Below are positions 51,270-60,588 of a stretch of DNA of 64,000 nt, one piece after another. The DNA comes from Thalassobaculum fulvum (GTDB lineage Bacteria > Pseudomonadota > Alphaproteobacteria > Thalassobaculales > Thalassobaculaceae). Below the pieces are notes generated by a model that saw nothing but the letters and a program-made list of their open reading frames with translations, was not told the DNA's origin and searched no databases. Position 1 is the first letter of the stretch, and each line of letters starts with the position of its first letter. The DNA lies in contig NZ_BMZS01000008.1 in assembly GCF_014652915.1 (NCBI RefSeq), positions 62,001 through 126,000 on the forward strand. The letters are read 5' to 3'. A program made the position numbers and the translations under genes.

Positions 51270-51713
51270 ATGCCTTCCGCAGTCGCCCCCTCCGCAGTCG
51301 CCCCCTCCGCCGTAGCTGAGATCCCGGCCGCCCCGTCGGCTGCCGCCCTCGCCCATTTCGAGGCCCTGATGGCGTTCGAGACCGACTGCTGGGACGTCCA
51401 CGACGCGATGTCCGGCGGCCGGGCCGACTTCGTGCTGCTCGACGTCCGCTCGCCGGCGCTGTACGCCGCCGGCCACGTGCCCGGTGCCGTCAACCTGCCG
51501 CACCGCAAGATCATCGAGCGCAAGCTGGCCGACTGGCCGGCCGACACCCTGTTCGTGGTGTACTGCGCCGGACCGCACTGCAACGGCGCCTGCCGGGCGG
51601 CGATCCGGCTGGCCCGGCTGGGCCGCCCGGTGAAGCTGATGATCGGCGGAATCGAAGGCTGGAAGGACGAGGGATTCGCCCTCGCAACCGAGGCGCCCCC
51701 CGTCCCGGCGTGA
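51270..51713 (+). CDS. Rhodanese-like sulfurtransferase
   Basis: This is a 147-residue single rhodanese domain after a low-complexity N terminus. DVRSPALYAAGHVPGAVNLPH is the family entry segment, and the active-site Cys is in VVYCAGPHCNGA. The N terminus carries three PSAVA units encoded by 15-bp repeats (51276-51320), which may vary in number by slippage. ATG 51270 is used; ATG 51231 is an alternative. It is divergent from the GlxA-type regulator. Confidence 0.87.
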   Translation: MPSAVAPSAVAPSAVAEIPAAPSAAALAHFEALMAFETDCWDVHDAMSGGRADFVLLDVRSPALYAAGHVPGAVNLPHRKIIERKLADWPADTLFVVYCAGPHCNGACRAAIRLARLGRPVKLMIGGIEGWKDEGFALATEAPPVPA

Positions 51714-51801
51714 CCCGCCCGGACGGTCGATCTCCGGCATTGCCGGGTGCGGTGCGGGACACTATGTTCCGCGCCGCATTTTTCAGGCATAACCCGGCTC
51801 C

Positions 51802-53601
51802 ATGACCGACCTTACCCACATCCGGAACTTCGCGATCATCGCGCACATCGACCACGGCAAGTCGACCCTCGCGGACCGGCTGATCCAGATGTGCGGCGGC
51901 CTCACCGAGCGCGAGATGAAGCAGCAGGTGCTCGACTCGATGGACATCGAGCGCGAGCGCGGCATCACCATCAAGGCGCAGACCGTTCGGCTGATCTACG
52001 ACGCCAAGGACGGCAAGCGCTACACGCTCAACCTGATCGACACCCCGGGCCACGTCGACTTCGCCTACGAGGTCAGCCGGTCGCTGGCGGCCTGCGAGGG
52101 CTCGATCCTGGTGGTCGACGCCAGCCAGGGCGTCGAGGCGCAGACCCTGGCCAACGTCTACCAGGCGATCGAGGCGAACCACGAGATCATCCCGGTCCTG
52201 AACAAGATCGACCTGCCGGCCGCCGACCCGGCGCGGGTCAAGGAGCAGATCGAGGACGTCATCGGCATCGACGCCTCCGAGGCCATCGAGATCTCGGCGA
52301 AGACCGGGCTCGGCATGGACGAGCTGCTCGAGGCCATCGTGAAGCGCCTGCCACCGCCGACCGGCGACCGCGACGCGCCGACCAAGGCGATGATGGTCGA
52401 CAGCTGGTACGACCCGTATCTCGGCGTCACCTGCCTGATGCGCGTCCACGACGGCGTGCTGAGGAAGGGCCAGCGCATCAAGATGATGCAGACCGGCGCG
52501 GTGCATCCGGTCGAGCGCGTCGGCGTGCTGACCCCGAAGGGCCTGGAGGTCGATAGCCTCGGCCCCGGCGAGGTCGGGTTCCTGAACGCCGGCATCAAGA
52601 CCGTGGCCGACACCCAGGTCGGCGACACCATCACCGACGAGCGCAAGCCCGCGGCCAAGGCGCTGCCGGGCTTCAAACCGAGCATCTCGGTGGTGTTCTG
52701 CGGGCTGTTCCCGGCCGACGCCGGCGAGTTCGAGCACCTGCGCGACAGCCTGGAGAAGCTGCGGCTGAACGACGCCAGCTTCCACTACGAGATGGAGACC
52801 TCGGCGGCGCTCGGCTTCGGGTTCCGGTGCGGCTTCCTCGGGCTGCTGCACCTGGAGATCATCCAGGAGCGGCTGGAGCGCGAGTTCGACCTCGACCTGA
52901 TCACCACCGCGCCCAGCGTCGTCTACAAGATCCATCTGACCGACGGGAAGACGATCGAGCTGCACAACCCGGCCGACATGCCCGACGTCATGAAGATCGC
53001 CTCGATCGAGGAGCCGTGGATCAAGGCCACGATCTTCGTCCCCGACGAGTATCTCGGCCCGGTGCTGACGCTGTGCACCGAGCGCCGCGGCGAGCAGCTC
53101 GACCTGACCTATGCCGGCAGCCGCGCCATGGTGGTCTACCGGCTGCCGCTGAACGAGGTGGTGTTCGACTTCTACGATCGCCTGAAGTCGATCAGCCGCG
53201 GCTATGCCAGCTTCGACTACCAGCTCGACAGCTACCGCGAGGGCGACCTGGTGAAGCTGACCATCATGGTCAACCAGGAGCCGGTCGACGCGCTGTCGAT
53301 GATCGTGCACCGCAGTCAGGCCGACCCGCGCGGCCGGGCGATGTGCGGCAAGCTGAAGGACCTGATCCCGCGGCAGCTGTTCAAGATCGCCATCCAGGCG
53401 GCGATCGGCGGCAAGGTGATCGCCCGCGAGACCGTCGGCGCGCTGCGCAAGGACGTCACCGCCAAGTGCTACGGCGGCGACATCACCCGCAAGAAGAAGC
53501 TTCTGGAGAAGCAGAAGGAAGGCAAGAAGCGGATGCGGCAGTTCGGCCAGGTCGAGATCCCGCAATCCGCCTTCATCGCCGCCCTGAAGATGGACAGCTG
53601 A
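51802..53601 (+). CDS. lepA: Elongation factor 4 (LepA)
   Basis: This is a 599-residue translational GTPase that acts on stalled or newly assembled ribosomes. It has the G1 motif [14 protein letters not shown]3 DTPGHVDF, G4 NKID, the EF-G-like domains and the LepA-specific C terminus ([20 protein letters not shown], then [20 protein letters not shown]). The length is normal. It starts ATG 51802 and is followed by a methyltransferase gene after 40 nt. Confidence 0.98.
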   Translation: MTDLTHIRNFAIIAHIDHGKSTLADRLIQMCGGLTEREMKQQVLDSMDIERERGITIKAQTVRLIYDAKDGKRYTLNLIDTPGHVDFAYEVSRSLAACEGSILVVDASQGVEAQTLANVYQAIEANHEIIPVLNKIDLPAADPARVKEQIEDVIGIDASEAIEISAKTGLGMDELLEAIVKRLPPPTGDRDAPTKAMMVDSWYDPYLGVTCLMRVHDGVLRKGQRIKMMQTGAVHPVERVGVLTPKGLEVDSLGPGEVGFLNAGIKTVADTQVGDTITDERKPAAKALPGFKPSISVVFCGLFPADAGEFEHLRDSLEKLRLNDASFHYEMETSAALGFGFRCGFLGLLHLEIIQERLEREFDLDLITTAPSVVYKIHLTDGKTIELHNPADMPDVMKIASIEEPWIKATIFVPDEYLGPVLTLCTERRGEQLDLTYAGSRAMVVYRLPLNEVVFDFYDRLKSISRGYASFDYQLDSYREGDLVKLTIMVNQEPVDALSMIVHRSQADPRGRAMCGKLKDLIPRQLFKIAIQAAIGGKVIARETVGALRKDVTAKCYGGDITRKKKLLEKQKEGKKRMRQFGQVEIPQSAFIAALKMDS

Positions 53602-53641
53602 GCATGCCCGGTCGGCGGCCGGCACGGCACCGGAGCCCGCG

Positions 53642-54913
53642 GTGACGGACGCCGGCCCCGGGGACCGGATCGCCGCCTTCTACGAGCGGTTCCCTTATCC
53701 CCACCGCGACCCGGACGCCGCCGTCGGCGATCTCGCCTGGATCCGGCCGGGTTCGCTGCCGGCGGTCGCCCATCACGTCTTCGGCGGTCGGCTCCCGGCG
53801 GGCCGGCCGCTGCGCCTGCTGGTCGCCGGCGGCGGTACCGGCGACGCCGTCGTCTGCCTCGGCGGCTGGCTCCGGCGGCTGGGGCTGGCCGGACGGATCG
53901 ACTATGTGGATCTGTCGGAACGGTCCTGCGCCATTGCCCGCGCCCGCGCCGCCACCCTCGGGCTGCAGGACGTCGCGTTTCGGGTCGCACCGCTCGAATC
54001 CCTCGCCGAGGGCATCGACGGGCCGTACGACTACATCGACCTCTGCGGCGTCCTCAACCACGTCCCCGAGCCGCGGACCGCGCTGGCCGTGCTGTCGCGC
54101 GTGCTGGCCCCGGGCGGCGGCATCGGGGTGATGGCATATGGCCGGATCGGTCGGACCGGCGTCTACCAGGCCCAGGCCGCGCTCGCGCTTCTGGGAGTCG
54201 ATGCCGGACGGCCCGACGCCGTGGCCCTGGCGCGCGCCTTCGTGCGCGGCCTGCCGCAGACCAACTGGCTGCGCCGGAACCCCGCGTTCCAGGCCCTGGC
54301 CGACGCCGACGACGCCGAGCTGGCGGACGTGCTGCTCAACCCGCGGGACCGCGCCTTCGGCGTCGCCGAGCTCGACGAGCTGTTCGCGGCGGCGGGCCTG
54401 CGGATCCGGACGTTCACGCCGCCCTTCCTGTACGATCCGGTACCGGCCCTGCGGGACCCGACCCTGCGGGCGGCGGCGGCCGGTCTCGATCACCGGACCG
54501 GCCGGCAGCTGGCGGAACTGCTGCAGGGCTCGTTGAAGAAGCACGTGTTCTATGCCGTCCGGGACGACCAGGGCGCCGCTGCCGAAGACGAGGATCCCGC
54601 CGAGCGCTTGCTCGATGACCCAGCGACCGTGCTCGTTCCGGCCGGCATCCGCCCGCCTGCCCTGGCCGCGACCCTGCGCGGCCGGTCCGAACAGGCGCGC
54701 GGCATCCAGATCGACGTGGACGGCCGCACGATCTCGGTCGGCCTGCGCCTCTCGGACCTGGGGCTGGATGTCCTGTCGGCGATCGACGGCCCGACCCGGG
54801 TGGGCGCCGTGCTGGACCGGTTCGCCGGACAGCGCGATGCGGCGCGGGCGGAACTCAGGCAGGTCCAGCGCCGCCTGACCGGACTGGGTCTCCTGTACCT
54901 GCTGGCCGGGTGA
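53642..54913 (+). CDS. SAM-dependent methyltransferase with C-terminal extension
   Basis: This is a 423-residue protein with a class I methyltransferase domain: motif I LLVAGGGTGDAV (59-70), the acidic motif IDYVDLSERS and DLCGVLNHVPEP. N-terminal AAFYERFPYPHRDP is the FYE.FPYP pattern of a subgroup of methyltransferases. The C-terminal third (about 330-423) is separate and includes a winged-helix-like segment (GPTRVGAVLDRFAGQRDAARAELRQVQ). The substrate is unknown. It starts with GTG 40 nt after lepA, without a strong ribosome-binding site. Confidence 0.85.
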   Translation: MTDAGPGDRIAAFYERFPYPHRDPDAAVGDLAWIRPGSLPAVAHHVFGGRLPAGRPLRLLVAGGGTGDAVVCLGGWLRRLGLAGRIDYVDLSERSCAIARARAATLGLQDVAFRVAPLESLAEGIDGPYDYIDLCGVLNHVPEPRTALAVLSRVLAPGGGIGVMAYGRIGRTGVYQAQAALALLGVDAGRPDAVALARAFVRGLPQTNWLRRNPAFQALADADDAELADVLLNPRDRAFGVAELDELFAAAGLRIRTFTPPFLYDPVPALRDPTLRAAAAGLDHRTGRQLAELLQGSLKKHVFYAVRDDQGAAAEDEDPAERLLDDPATVLVPAGIRPPALAATLRGRSEQARGIQIDVDGRTISVGLRLSDLGLDVLSAIDGPTRVGAVLDRFAGQRDAARAELRQVQRRLTGLGLLYLLAG

Positions 54914-55092
54914 ATTCGGCCCCGGCCATCGGGCGGGCAGAACTAAGGGCTTCCCGCACTGGACGCCATCGGGCGGCCCGATCACACTTGCGCAGAGCCG
55001 CGAGGAAGTCGGCGATTGCCCGGCCGGCCGCTTCGCAGAAACGATGCGAAAGATTCCCGGAGAACGCCGGTTTCCGGGAACGGGGAAGCAGA

Positions 55093-55635
55093 ATGCGCCC
55101 GATGAAGACTTTGGTCGGGAAACCGCTCGGTGCCTTCTGGGCACTGCCGGGCGAGCATGCGACGCTGCCGCTGGACCGGCTCGTCGACTATCCGATCCTG
55201 GCGCAGTGCCTGGAGAGCTGGCGCAGCCTGGTCGCGGACGGCCTGCCCTCGCAGGTCGACCCGCTGGTGTTCCCGCGCTCGGCCATCGCCGGGCTCAACC
55301 TGTTCGAGTTCGACGCCGACACCGACGACTGGCGGGTCCGGCTGGCCGGCCGCCTGATCACGGAGCATGTCGGATCCGAGTTGCGCGGCACCGGTCTGGT
55401 CGAAGCGTTCTCCGAAGCCGACCGTGCCCAGGTCAAGGCGGCGATCCACGCGGCGGTGCAGCGCGGTCAGCCGGAACTGATGCGCCGCAATTTCGTCGAC
55501 CCGCGCGGCCGCCGGTGGTCGTACGTCCGCCTGTTCCTGCCGTTCGGCCGCGCCGGCGACGGCGTCGACCGCTTCGTGACGGTGATCGATCCGGACAGCT
55601 TCGGTCGTGTCGACCCCGAGGATCCCGGCCAATGA
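55093..55635 (+). CDS. PAS-domain protein (PAS_5 type), first of a pair
   Basis: This is a 180-residue single-domain protein matching the PAS_5 family. The signature elements are DYPILAQCLESWRSL, SQVDPLVFPRSAIAGLNLFEFD, VRLAGRLITEHVGSELRGTG and a C-terminal RFVTVIDPDSFG. PAS_5 proteins of alphaproteobacteria lack output domains; they may act as sensors through partners. ATG 55093 follows GGGGAAG. Its stop overlaps the paralogue start by 4 nt. The 179-nt gap upstream holds nothing I recognise. Confidence 0.85.
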   Translation: MRPMKTLVGKPLGAFWALPGEHATLPLDRLVDYPILAQCLESWRSLVADGLPSQVDPLVFPRSAIAGLNLFEFDADTDDWRVRLAGRLITEHVGSELRGTGLVEAFSEADRAQVKAAIHAAVQRGQPELMRRNFVDPRGRRWSYVRLFLPFGRAGDGVDRFVTVIDPDSFGRVDPEDPGQ

Positions 55636-56150
55636 GATCTCCGACCCTGGCCCCCGAAGCGTTCTGGCGCCTGCCGAGCATCCATGTGGAGATCCCGATC
55701 GCGGAGATCGCCGACTACCCGCTGCTCGCCGAGTGCCTGAAGGTATGGCGCAACGCCTCGACCGGACGGCTTCCCGAGACGCTCGACCCCCTGACCCTGC
55801 CGGTGGCGGTCATCAAGGGGGTCAGCCTGTTGCGCAAGAATCCCGACAGCGGCGACTGGATCGTCGACCTCGGCGGCTCCCTGCTGACCGACGGCCACGG
55901 GCGCGAGATGAAGGGCACCGGCCTGTCCGAGGGGTTCGCGCCGGGCGACGTCGAAAAGGTACGCGAGGGCATCGAGCGTGCCATGGCACGCGGCGAGCCG
56001 GAACTGATGCGGCGCGAGTTCCAGGACCCGCACGGCCAAATGTGGTCGTTCGTGCGCCTGCTCCTGCCGCTCAGCAGCGACGGGGTGAAGCGCGACCGCT
56101 ACGCCATGATCATCGACCCCGAAACCTACGGCCGGCCGGTCATCGACTGA
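55632..56150 (+). CDS. PAS-domain protein (PAS_5 type), second of a pair
   Basis: This is a 172-residue paralogue of the preceding gene, with the same order of segments: DYPLLAECLKVWRNA, ETLDPLTLPVAVIKGVSLL, DLGGSLLTDGHGREMKGTG, PELMRREFQDPHGQMWSFVR and RYAMIIDPETYG. The ATGA overlap implies coupled translation and possibly a heterodimer (inference). No kinase, cyclase or regulator is adjacent. Confidence 0.85.
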   Translation: MRSPTLAPEAFWRLPSIHVEIPIAEIADYPLLAECLKVWRNASTGRLPETLDPLTLPVAVIKGVSLLRKNPDSGDWIVDLGGSLLTDGHGREMKGTGLSEGFAPGDVEKVREGIERAMARGEPELMRREFQDPHGQMWSFVRLLLPLSSDGVKRDRYAMIIDPETYGRPVID

Positions 56151-56241
56151 CGCCCGCGGGTCCGGCCGCCGCCGATCTGGCCAAAGCCGGCCGGCTGCCC
56201 CAGGATGCGGTCCCGCCATCGCGACCGTCCGAGAGACCGCC

Positions 56242-57015
56242 ATGACCGATACCGCAGCCGCTCCGGCGTCCGGAGAGCCCAGAACCGTGGCCGTGACCGG
56301 AGCGTCGCGCGGACTGGGCGCCGCCATGGTCCTGGAACTGGCGCGCCGCGGCCTGACCGTCGGCTGCCTGTCGCGCAAGGGGATCGGCCCGGAGGACAGC
56401 GCGGTGCCGGCCGACATCGAGCCGCGCCTGGTCGGCATCGCCTGCGACGTCGACGACCCGGCGTCCGTTCGCGCCGCCCTGGCGGAGCTGACGGCCCGGA
56501 CCGGCGGCCTGCACGCCCTGGTGAACAACGCCGGCATCCACCGTCAGGGCCGCAGCGAGGCGTTCGACCTCGACGACTTCGCCGCGGTGCTGCACACCAA
56601 CGCGCTCGGCACCTTCGCCGCCTGCCAGGCCGCCCACCCGCACCTGCTCGCGGCCGGCGGCGGGGTGATCGTCAACATCGGCTCGCACTACGACAAGATG
56701 GGCGTGAAGTACAACGCCGCCTACGCCGCCTCGAAGGCCGCGATCGGCGCCATCACCCGCTGCCTGGCGGTGGAATGGGCGAAGCAGGGCATCCGGGTGG
56801 TCGACGTCGCCCCGGGCTTCACCATGACCGACCTGAACAAGGCGCACATGGAGGACGCCCGGTTCCGCGCCTTCATCGAGCGGGCGATCCCGCGCGGCCG
56901 CCCCGGCGAGGCCTGGGAGGTGGCGCGTTTCGTCGCCGCCATCGTGACCGAGGACATCCCGTTCCTGACCGGCGAGACCTTCTACATCGACGGGGCGCAG
57001 GCGATCTCCAACTGA
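56242..57015 (+). CDS. Short-chain dehydrogenase/reductase
   Basis: This is a 257-residue classical SDR with TGASRGLGAAM at the cofactor site, NNAGIH, the active-site Tyr-Lys pair in YAASKAA and a PGFTMTDLNK segment. It is probably an NAD(P)-dependent oxidoreductase of unknown substrate. It lies in a catabolic neighbourhood and is followed by a TCCCGG-type repeat. Confidence 0.93.
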   Translation: MTDTAAAPASGEPRTVAVTGASRGLGAAMVLELARRGLTVGCLSRKGIGPEDSAVPADIEPRLVGIACDVDDPASVRAALAELTARTGGLHALVNNAGIHRQGRSEAFDLDDFAAVLHTNALGTFAACQAAHPHLLAAGGGVIVNIGSHYDKMGVKYNAAYAASKAAIGAITRCLAVEWAKQGIRVVDVAPGFTMTDLNKAHMEDARFRAFIERAIPRGRPGEAWEVARFVAAIVTEDIPFLTGETFYIDGAQAISN

Positions 57016-57030
57016 CGCCCGTCGCTTCGC

Positions 57031-57135
57031 GGGTCCCGGCTCTCCGCTGCGCTTCGGCCGGGATGAGGACAATGGGTGAATTCCTACCGACCCTCATCCC
57101 GGACGGAGCGGCAACGCCGCGTAGATCCGGGACCC
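57031..57135. repeat. Intergenic palindromic repeat, TCCCGG type
   Basis: GGGTCCCGGCTC at the left mirrors GATCCGGGACCC at the right; CCGGGATGAGG mirrors CCTCATCCCGG. It lies between the converging SDR and CMD stops. Confidence 0.78.
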
Positions 57136-57162
57136 ACCGGCCGCCGCGAAGCCAGGCGCCGT

Positions 57163-57573
57163 CTACCAGGCGCGCAGGAACACCTCGTCGACCGGGATCT
57201 TGTACGCGTCGGACATCTTGTTGGTCTGGTTGAACATTCCGACCACGGCGATCAGTTCGCCGTACTCGGCGTCGGACATGCCGAGCTTGCGGGCCGCCGC
57301 GGTGTGGCTGCGGGTGCAGTAGTCGCAGCCGTTGGTCGCCGACACCGCGATCGCGATCATCTCCTTGAACTTCGGGTCGAGCGCGCCCGGCGCCATCACC
57401 TCCTTCAGCCCGTACCACAGCCGCTTCAGGCTCGGCGGATGACTGGCGAACACCTTCCAGGCGTTCGGCACGAAGTCGATGCCCTTGGTCGCCATGATGT
57501 CGTCGAACACCGCCCGCACCTCGTCGCTGGCCTCGGCGTACTCGACCATCTTCACGGTCGCCGGCTCGCTCAT
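57163..57573 (-). CDS. Carboxymuconolactone decarboxylase/AhpD-family protein
   Basis: This is a 136-residue AhpD-like helical protein. The redox motif is CDYCTRSH, and KEMIAIAVSATNG precedes it, as in alkylhydroperoxidase AhpD-core proteins. It may act as a peroxidase or a decarboxylase relative; the CxxCxxxH motif favours redox activity. ATG 57573 is the family start. It is divergent from the next SDR over 97 nt. Confidence 0.9.
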   Translation of the reverse strand: MSEPATVKMVEYAEASDEVRAVFDDIMATKGIDFVPNAWKVFASHPPSLKRLWYGLKEVMAPGALDPKFKEMIAIAVSATNGCDYCTRSHTAAARKLGMSDAEYGELIAVVGMFNQTNKMSDAYKIPVDEVFLRAW

Positions 57574-57670
57574 GGTCCCTTTCTCCTGACGCTCGTTTCC
57601 TGGTGGCGGAACTGTGGCATGGTCGCGTCCGCGGCACGAGACAATCAGACGACGAGAGGAGGACTCCGCC

Positions 57671-58474
57671 ATGAAGGCGTTCGACATGGACCTGTCCGGG
57701 CGGACCGCCCTGGTCACCGGCTCGACCCGCGGCATCGGCTACGCGACGGCGGCCGGCCTGGCCGCCATGGGCGCCCGGGTGCTGGTCAACGGCCGCACCG
57801 AGGAGACCGTGCACCACGCCATCGGCGAGCTGCGGGTGCGGGTGCCGGACGGCGACTTCGGCTCGGCCCCGGGCGACCTCGGCACGGTCGCCGGCTGCGA
57901 GGACGTGATCGCGATGGCCCCGGACGTCGACATCCTGGTGAACAACACCGGGATCTACGAGCCGAAGCCGTTCGAGGACACCCCGGACGACGACTGGCAG
58001 CGGATGTTCGACGTCAACGTGATGAGCGGCGTGCGGCTGACCCGCCACTACCTGCCGAAGATGCTCGACAAGGACTGGGGACGGGTGGTGTTCGTGTCGT
58101 CGGAATCGGCGATCTTCATCCCCGCCGACATGATCCACTACGGCTTCTCGAAGGCGGCCCAGCTCGCCATCGCCCGCGGCTGCGCCGAACTCACCAAGGG
58201 AACCAGGGTCACCGTCAACTCGGTGCTGCCGGGCCCGACCTGGGTCGAGGCGCAGGTCGAACGGGTGGCGGCGCGGGCCGAGACCATGGGCATCTCGGCC
58301 GAGGAGTTCAAGCGCCGCACCTTCACCGAGCGCCGGCCGACCTCGCTGCTGCAGCGCTATGCCGAGCCCGACGAAGTGGCGTCGCTGATCTGCTACACCT
58401 GCTCGCCGGCCGCCGCGGCCACCAACGGCGCCGCCCTGCGCTGCGACGGCGGCATCGTGCGGACGCCGTTCTGA
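57671..58474 (+). CDS. Short-chain dehydrogenase/reductase
   Basis: This is a 267-residue SDR with TGSTRGIGYA, NNTGIYEPKPFED (Gly-rich loop variant NNTG), and the catalytic Tyr-Lys in HYGFSKAAQ. It ends CDGGIVRTPF. The resemblance is to 3-oxoacyl-ACP reductase-like SDRs with 'GGxxR' ends. Its substrate is unknown. ATG 57671 follows AGGAGGA. Confidence 0.92.
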   Translation: MKAFDMDLSGRTALVTGSTRGIGYATAAGLAAMGARVLVNGRTEETVHHAIGELRVRVPDGDFGSAPGDLGTVAGCEDVIAMAPDVDILVNNTGIYEPKPFEDTPDDDWQRMFDVNVMSGVRLTRHYLPKMLDKDWGRVVFVSSESAIFIPADMIHYGFSKAAQLAIARGCAELTKGTRVTVNSVLPGPTWVEAQVERVAARAETMGISAEEFKRRTFTERRPTSLLQRYAEPDEVASLICYTCSPAAAATNGAALRCDGGIVRTPF

Positions 58475-58482
58475 GGGTGAGG

Positions 58483-58625
58483 GCCCGTCGCGCCATGGGT
58501 CCCGGATCGCCGCTGCGCGACGTCCGGGATGACGGCAGAAAAGGAGGCGGTCGCCGAGGCATTGCCCTCTCCTGACGTCATCCCGGGCAAGCGAAGCGAG
58601 ACCCGGGATCCACGGCGCGACGGGC
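58483..58625. repeat. Intergenic palindromic repeat, TCCCGG type
   Basis: GCCCGTCGCGCC plus GGTCCCGGAT at the left mirror ACCCGGGATCCACG plus GCGCGACGGGC at the right; the inner pair is CCGGGATGACG and CGTCATCCCGG. It is 9 nt after the SDR stop and 4 nt from the sirtuin stop, filling a convergent junction completely. Confidence 0.8.
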
Positions 58626-58628
58626 GCC

Positions 58629-59354
58629 CTACACCCGCGAAAGCAGCTCCTCGACGAACGCCGGCACCAGCTCGGTCGCCGGGCCGTGCCGGGCCTCGTG
58701 GAAGTCGGTCACCCCGGCCGACGGCTCCAGGTTGAGTTCGACCGTGTGGGCGCCGCCGACGTAGCGCGCCTCCTGCACGAAGCCGGCGGCCGGGTAGACG
58801 TTGCCGGAGGTGCCGATCGACACAAACAGCGCGCACTCCGCCAGTGCCGCCATGATCCGGTCCATCTCCAGCGGCATCTCGCCGAACCACACCACGTGCG
58901 GCCGCATGCCGCCGGCGCCGCCGCAGGACGGGCAGGCGGTCGCGACGGTGATGTCCTCGCGCCACGCCCCGACCCCGCCGCAGCCGGCACACCGCGCCTT
59001 CAACATCTCGCCGTGCATGTGGATCAGCGCGGTCGAGCCGGCGCGGTCGTGCAGGTCGTCGATGTTCTGGGTGACCAGCAGCACCGGGCCCGGCCATTCC
59101 CGCTCGAGCCGGGCCAACGCGGCATGGGCGGCGTTCGGCTGCACGTTCGGGTTCAGCATACCGCTGCGCCGGGCGTTGTAGAACTCGTGCACCCGGACCG
59201 GGTCGCGGGCGAAGGCCTCGGGCGTCGCGACGTCCTCGATCCGTACCCGCGACCAGATTCCATCGGCATCGCGAAAGGTATCGAGGCCGGACTCCTTGGA
59301 GATACCGGCCCCGGTCAGAATGACGATCGCATCCGTCGGTTTCAGATCCTTCAC
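58629..59354 (-). CDS. cobB: NAD-dependent protein deacylase, sirtuin family
   Basis: This is a 241-residue sirtuin. It has the NAD motif TGAGISKESGLDTFR, TQNIDDLHDRAG, the catalytic His in HMHGEM, and four zinc cysteines (CAGC and CPSC). It removes acyl groups from lysines, such as acetyl or succinyl, and probably tunes acetyl-CoA synthetase-type enzymes. There is no nearby Met; GTG at 59354 after GGGAG is the likely start. It is divergent from the phosphatase gene. Confidence 0.94.
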   Translation of the reverse strand: MKDLKPTDAIVILTGAGISKESGLDTFRDADGIWSRVRIEDVATPEAFARDPVRVHEFYNARRSGMLNPNVQPNAAHAALARLEREWPGPVLLVTQNIDDLHDRAGSTALIHMHGEMLKARCAGCGGVGAWREDITVATACPSCGGAGGMRPHVVWFGEMPLEMDRIMAALAECALFVSIGTSGNVYPAAGFVQEARYVGGAHTVELNLEPSAGVTDFHEARHGPATELVPAFVEELLSRV

Positions 59355-59493
59355 GGTCGCTCCCGCCTTGCTCGTCTGCGACAAACCCGCTCTTGACCGC
59401 CCCCGGCCGGGTCGCGACTGTAACCGCCCGCAGCGCCGGGCGCGACCCCCGGTATCTGAGCCCGCCGTAACCGAGACCACCTCACGCACCGGC

Positions 59494-59973
59494 ATGTACA
59501 GCATCCTGTTCGTCTGCACCGGGAACATCTGCCGCTCGCCGACCGCCGAGGGAATCGCCCGGGCGATGCTCGAGAAGCGCGGTCTCGGCGATAAGGTCCT
59601 GGTCGACTCCGCCGGCCTGTACGACGGCCATGTCGGCGAGGCTCCCGACCTGCGCGCCCGCATGACGGCCCAGAGCCACGGCTACGATCTCTCCGGCCTG
59701 CGCGCGCGGGCCTTCACCGACGAGGACTTCCAGCGCTTCGACCTGATCCTCGGCATGGATCGCGGCCACGTCCACGACCTGCGGATCCGCGGCGGCCGGG
59801 CGCATCGCGACCGGGTCCGGCTGTTCCTCGACTACACGCCCGACATGAAGGGCGTGGCGGTGCCGGACCCGTACGGCCGCGATGCCGAGGAGTACCGGCG
59901 CGCCTTCGAGATGATCGAGACCGGCTGCACCGCCCTGGTCGACGCCCTGGCCGACGCCGGCGTGGCCGACTGA
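59494..59973 (+). CDS. Low-molecular-weight protein tyrosine phosphatase
   Basis: This is a 159-residue phosphatase with the P-loop CTGNICRS (Cys8, Arg14) near the N terminus and general acid Asp in PDPYG. The ATG at 59494 puts the P-loop at the family position. The stop is 1 nt from the convergent thpR stop. A role in exopolysaccharide or stress signalling is common in the family but not indicated here. Confidence 0.94.
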   Translation: MYSILFVCTGNICRSPTAEGIARAMLEKRGLGDKVLVDSAGLYDGHVGEAPDLRARMTAQSHGYDLSGLRARAFTDEDFQRFDLILGMDRGHVHDLRIRGGRAHRDRVRLFLDYTPDMKGVAVPDPYGRDAEEYRRAFEMIETGCTALVDALADAGVAD

Positions 59974-59974
59974 T

Positions 59975-60553
59975 TCAGTCGAACTCGCCCTGCTCCCAGT
60001 CGTCGGCGTCGGGCAGGCGCTCCAGCGGCACCGCCAGCCGGCGCTCGTACAGCGGCCCGTCGCGTCCCGGGAAGCTCTCGAACAGGACCGCCTCACGCAC
60101 CTCGAACGGGCCGGCCGTGAACGCTCCGCGCACGGAGATCCAGTGCGCGACCTCGTCCTCGCCGACCGGGCCGGCCATCCGGGCCAGGGTGACGTGCGGC
60201 ACGAACTTGCGGGGCTCGGCCGGCTGGCCGGCCCGCCGGGCCGCCGCCTCGACCCGGCCCTGCAGCACCTCGAGCGCCGGCTGGGCCTCGACCCCGGCCC
60301 ATAGCGCCCGCACCCGGCGGCCGCCGCCGAAGTAGCCGAAGCCGCTCAGCCGCAGCGCGAACGCCGGCGCCCGCAGCGACGACAGCGCCGCCGCCAGGTC
60401 CTCGGCCGCGTCCCGGCCGACCTCGCCGACGAACCGCAGGGTCAGGTGCAGGTCGGCCGGATCGACCCAGCGCGCGCCGTCGAGCCCGCCCATCACGGCG
60501 GCCAGCCGGTCGGTGACGTCCTCCGGCATCGCGATCGCCACGAACAGGCGCAT
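59975..60553 (-). CDS. thpR: RNA 2',3'-cyclic phosphodiesterase
   Basis: This is a 192-residue 2H phosphoesterase with two HxTx motifs, HLTLRF and HVTLAR. Known ThpR/LigT proteins hydrolyse RNA 2',3'-cyclic phosphates to 2'-phosphomonoesters. It starts MRLFVAIAMPE at ATG 60553. It is separated from the AKR gene upstream by a TCCCGG repeat. Confidence 0.93.
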   Translation of the reverse strand: MRLFVAIAMPEDVTDRLAAVMGGLDGARWVDPADLHLTLRFVGEVGRDAAEDLAAALSSLRAPAFALRLSGFGYFGGGRRVRALWAGVEAQPALEVLQGRVEAAARRAGQPAEPRKFVPHVTLARMAGPVGEDEVAHWISVRGAFTAGPFEVREAVLFESFPGRDGPLYERRLAVPLERLPDADDWEQGEFD

Positions 60554-60588
60554 GGGTGAACCTCCATATCTCACGCATCCGCGCCAGG

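Noticed and set aside
51511-53625. 704-codon minus-strand open frame over lepA
   Set aside because: lepA is unambiguous on the plus strand, and the antisense product has no recognisable domain.
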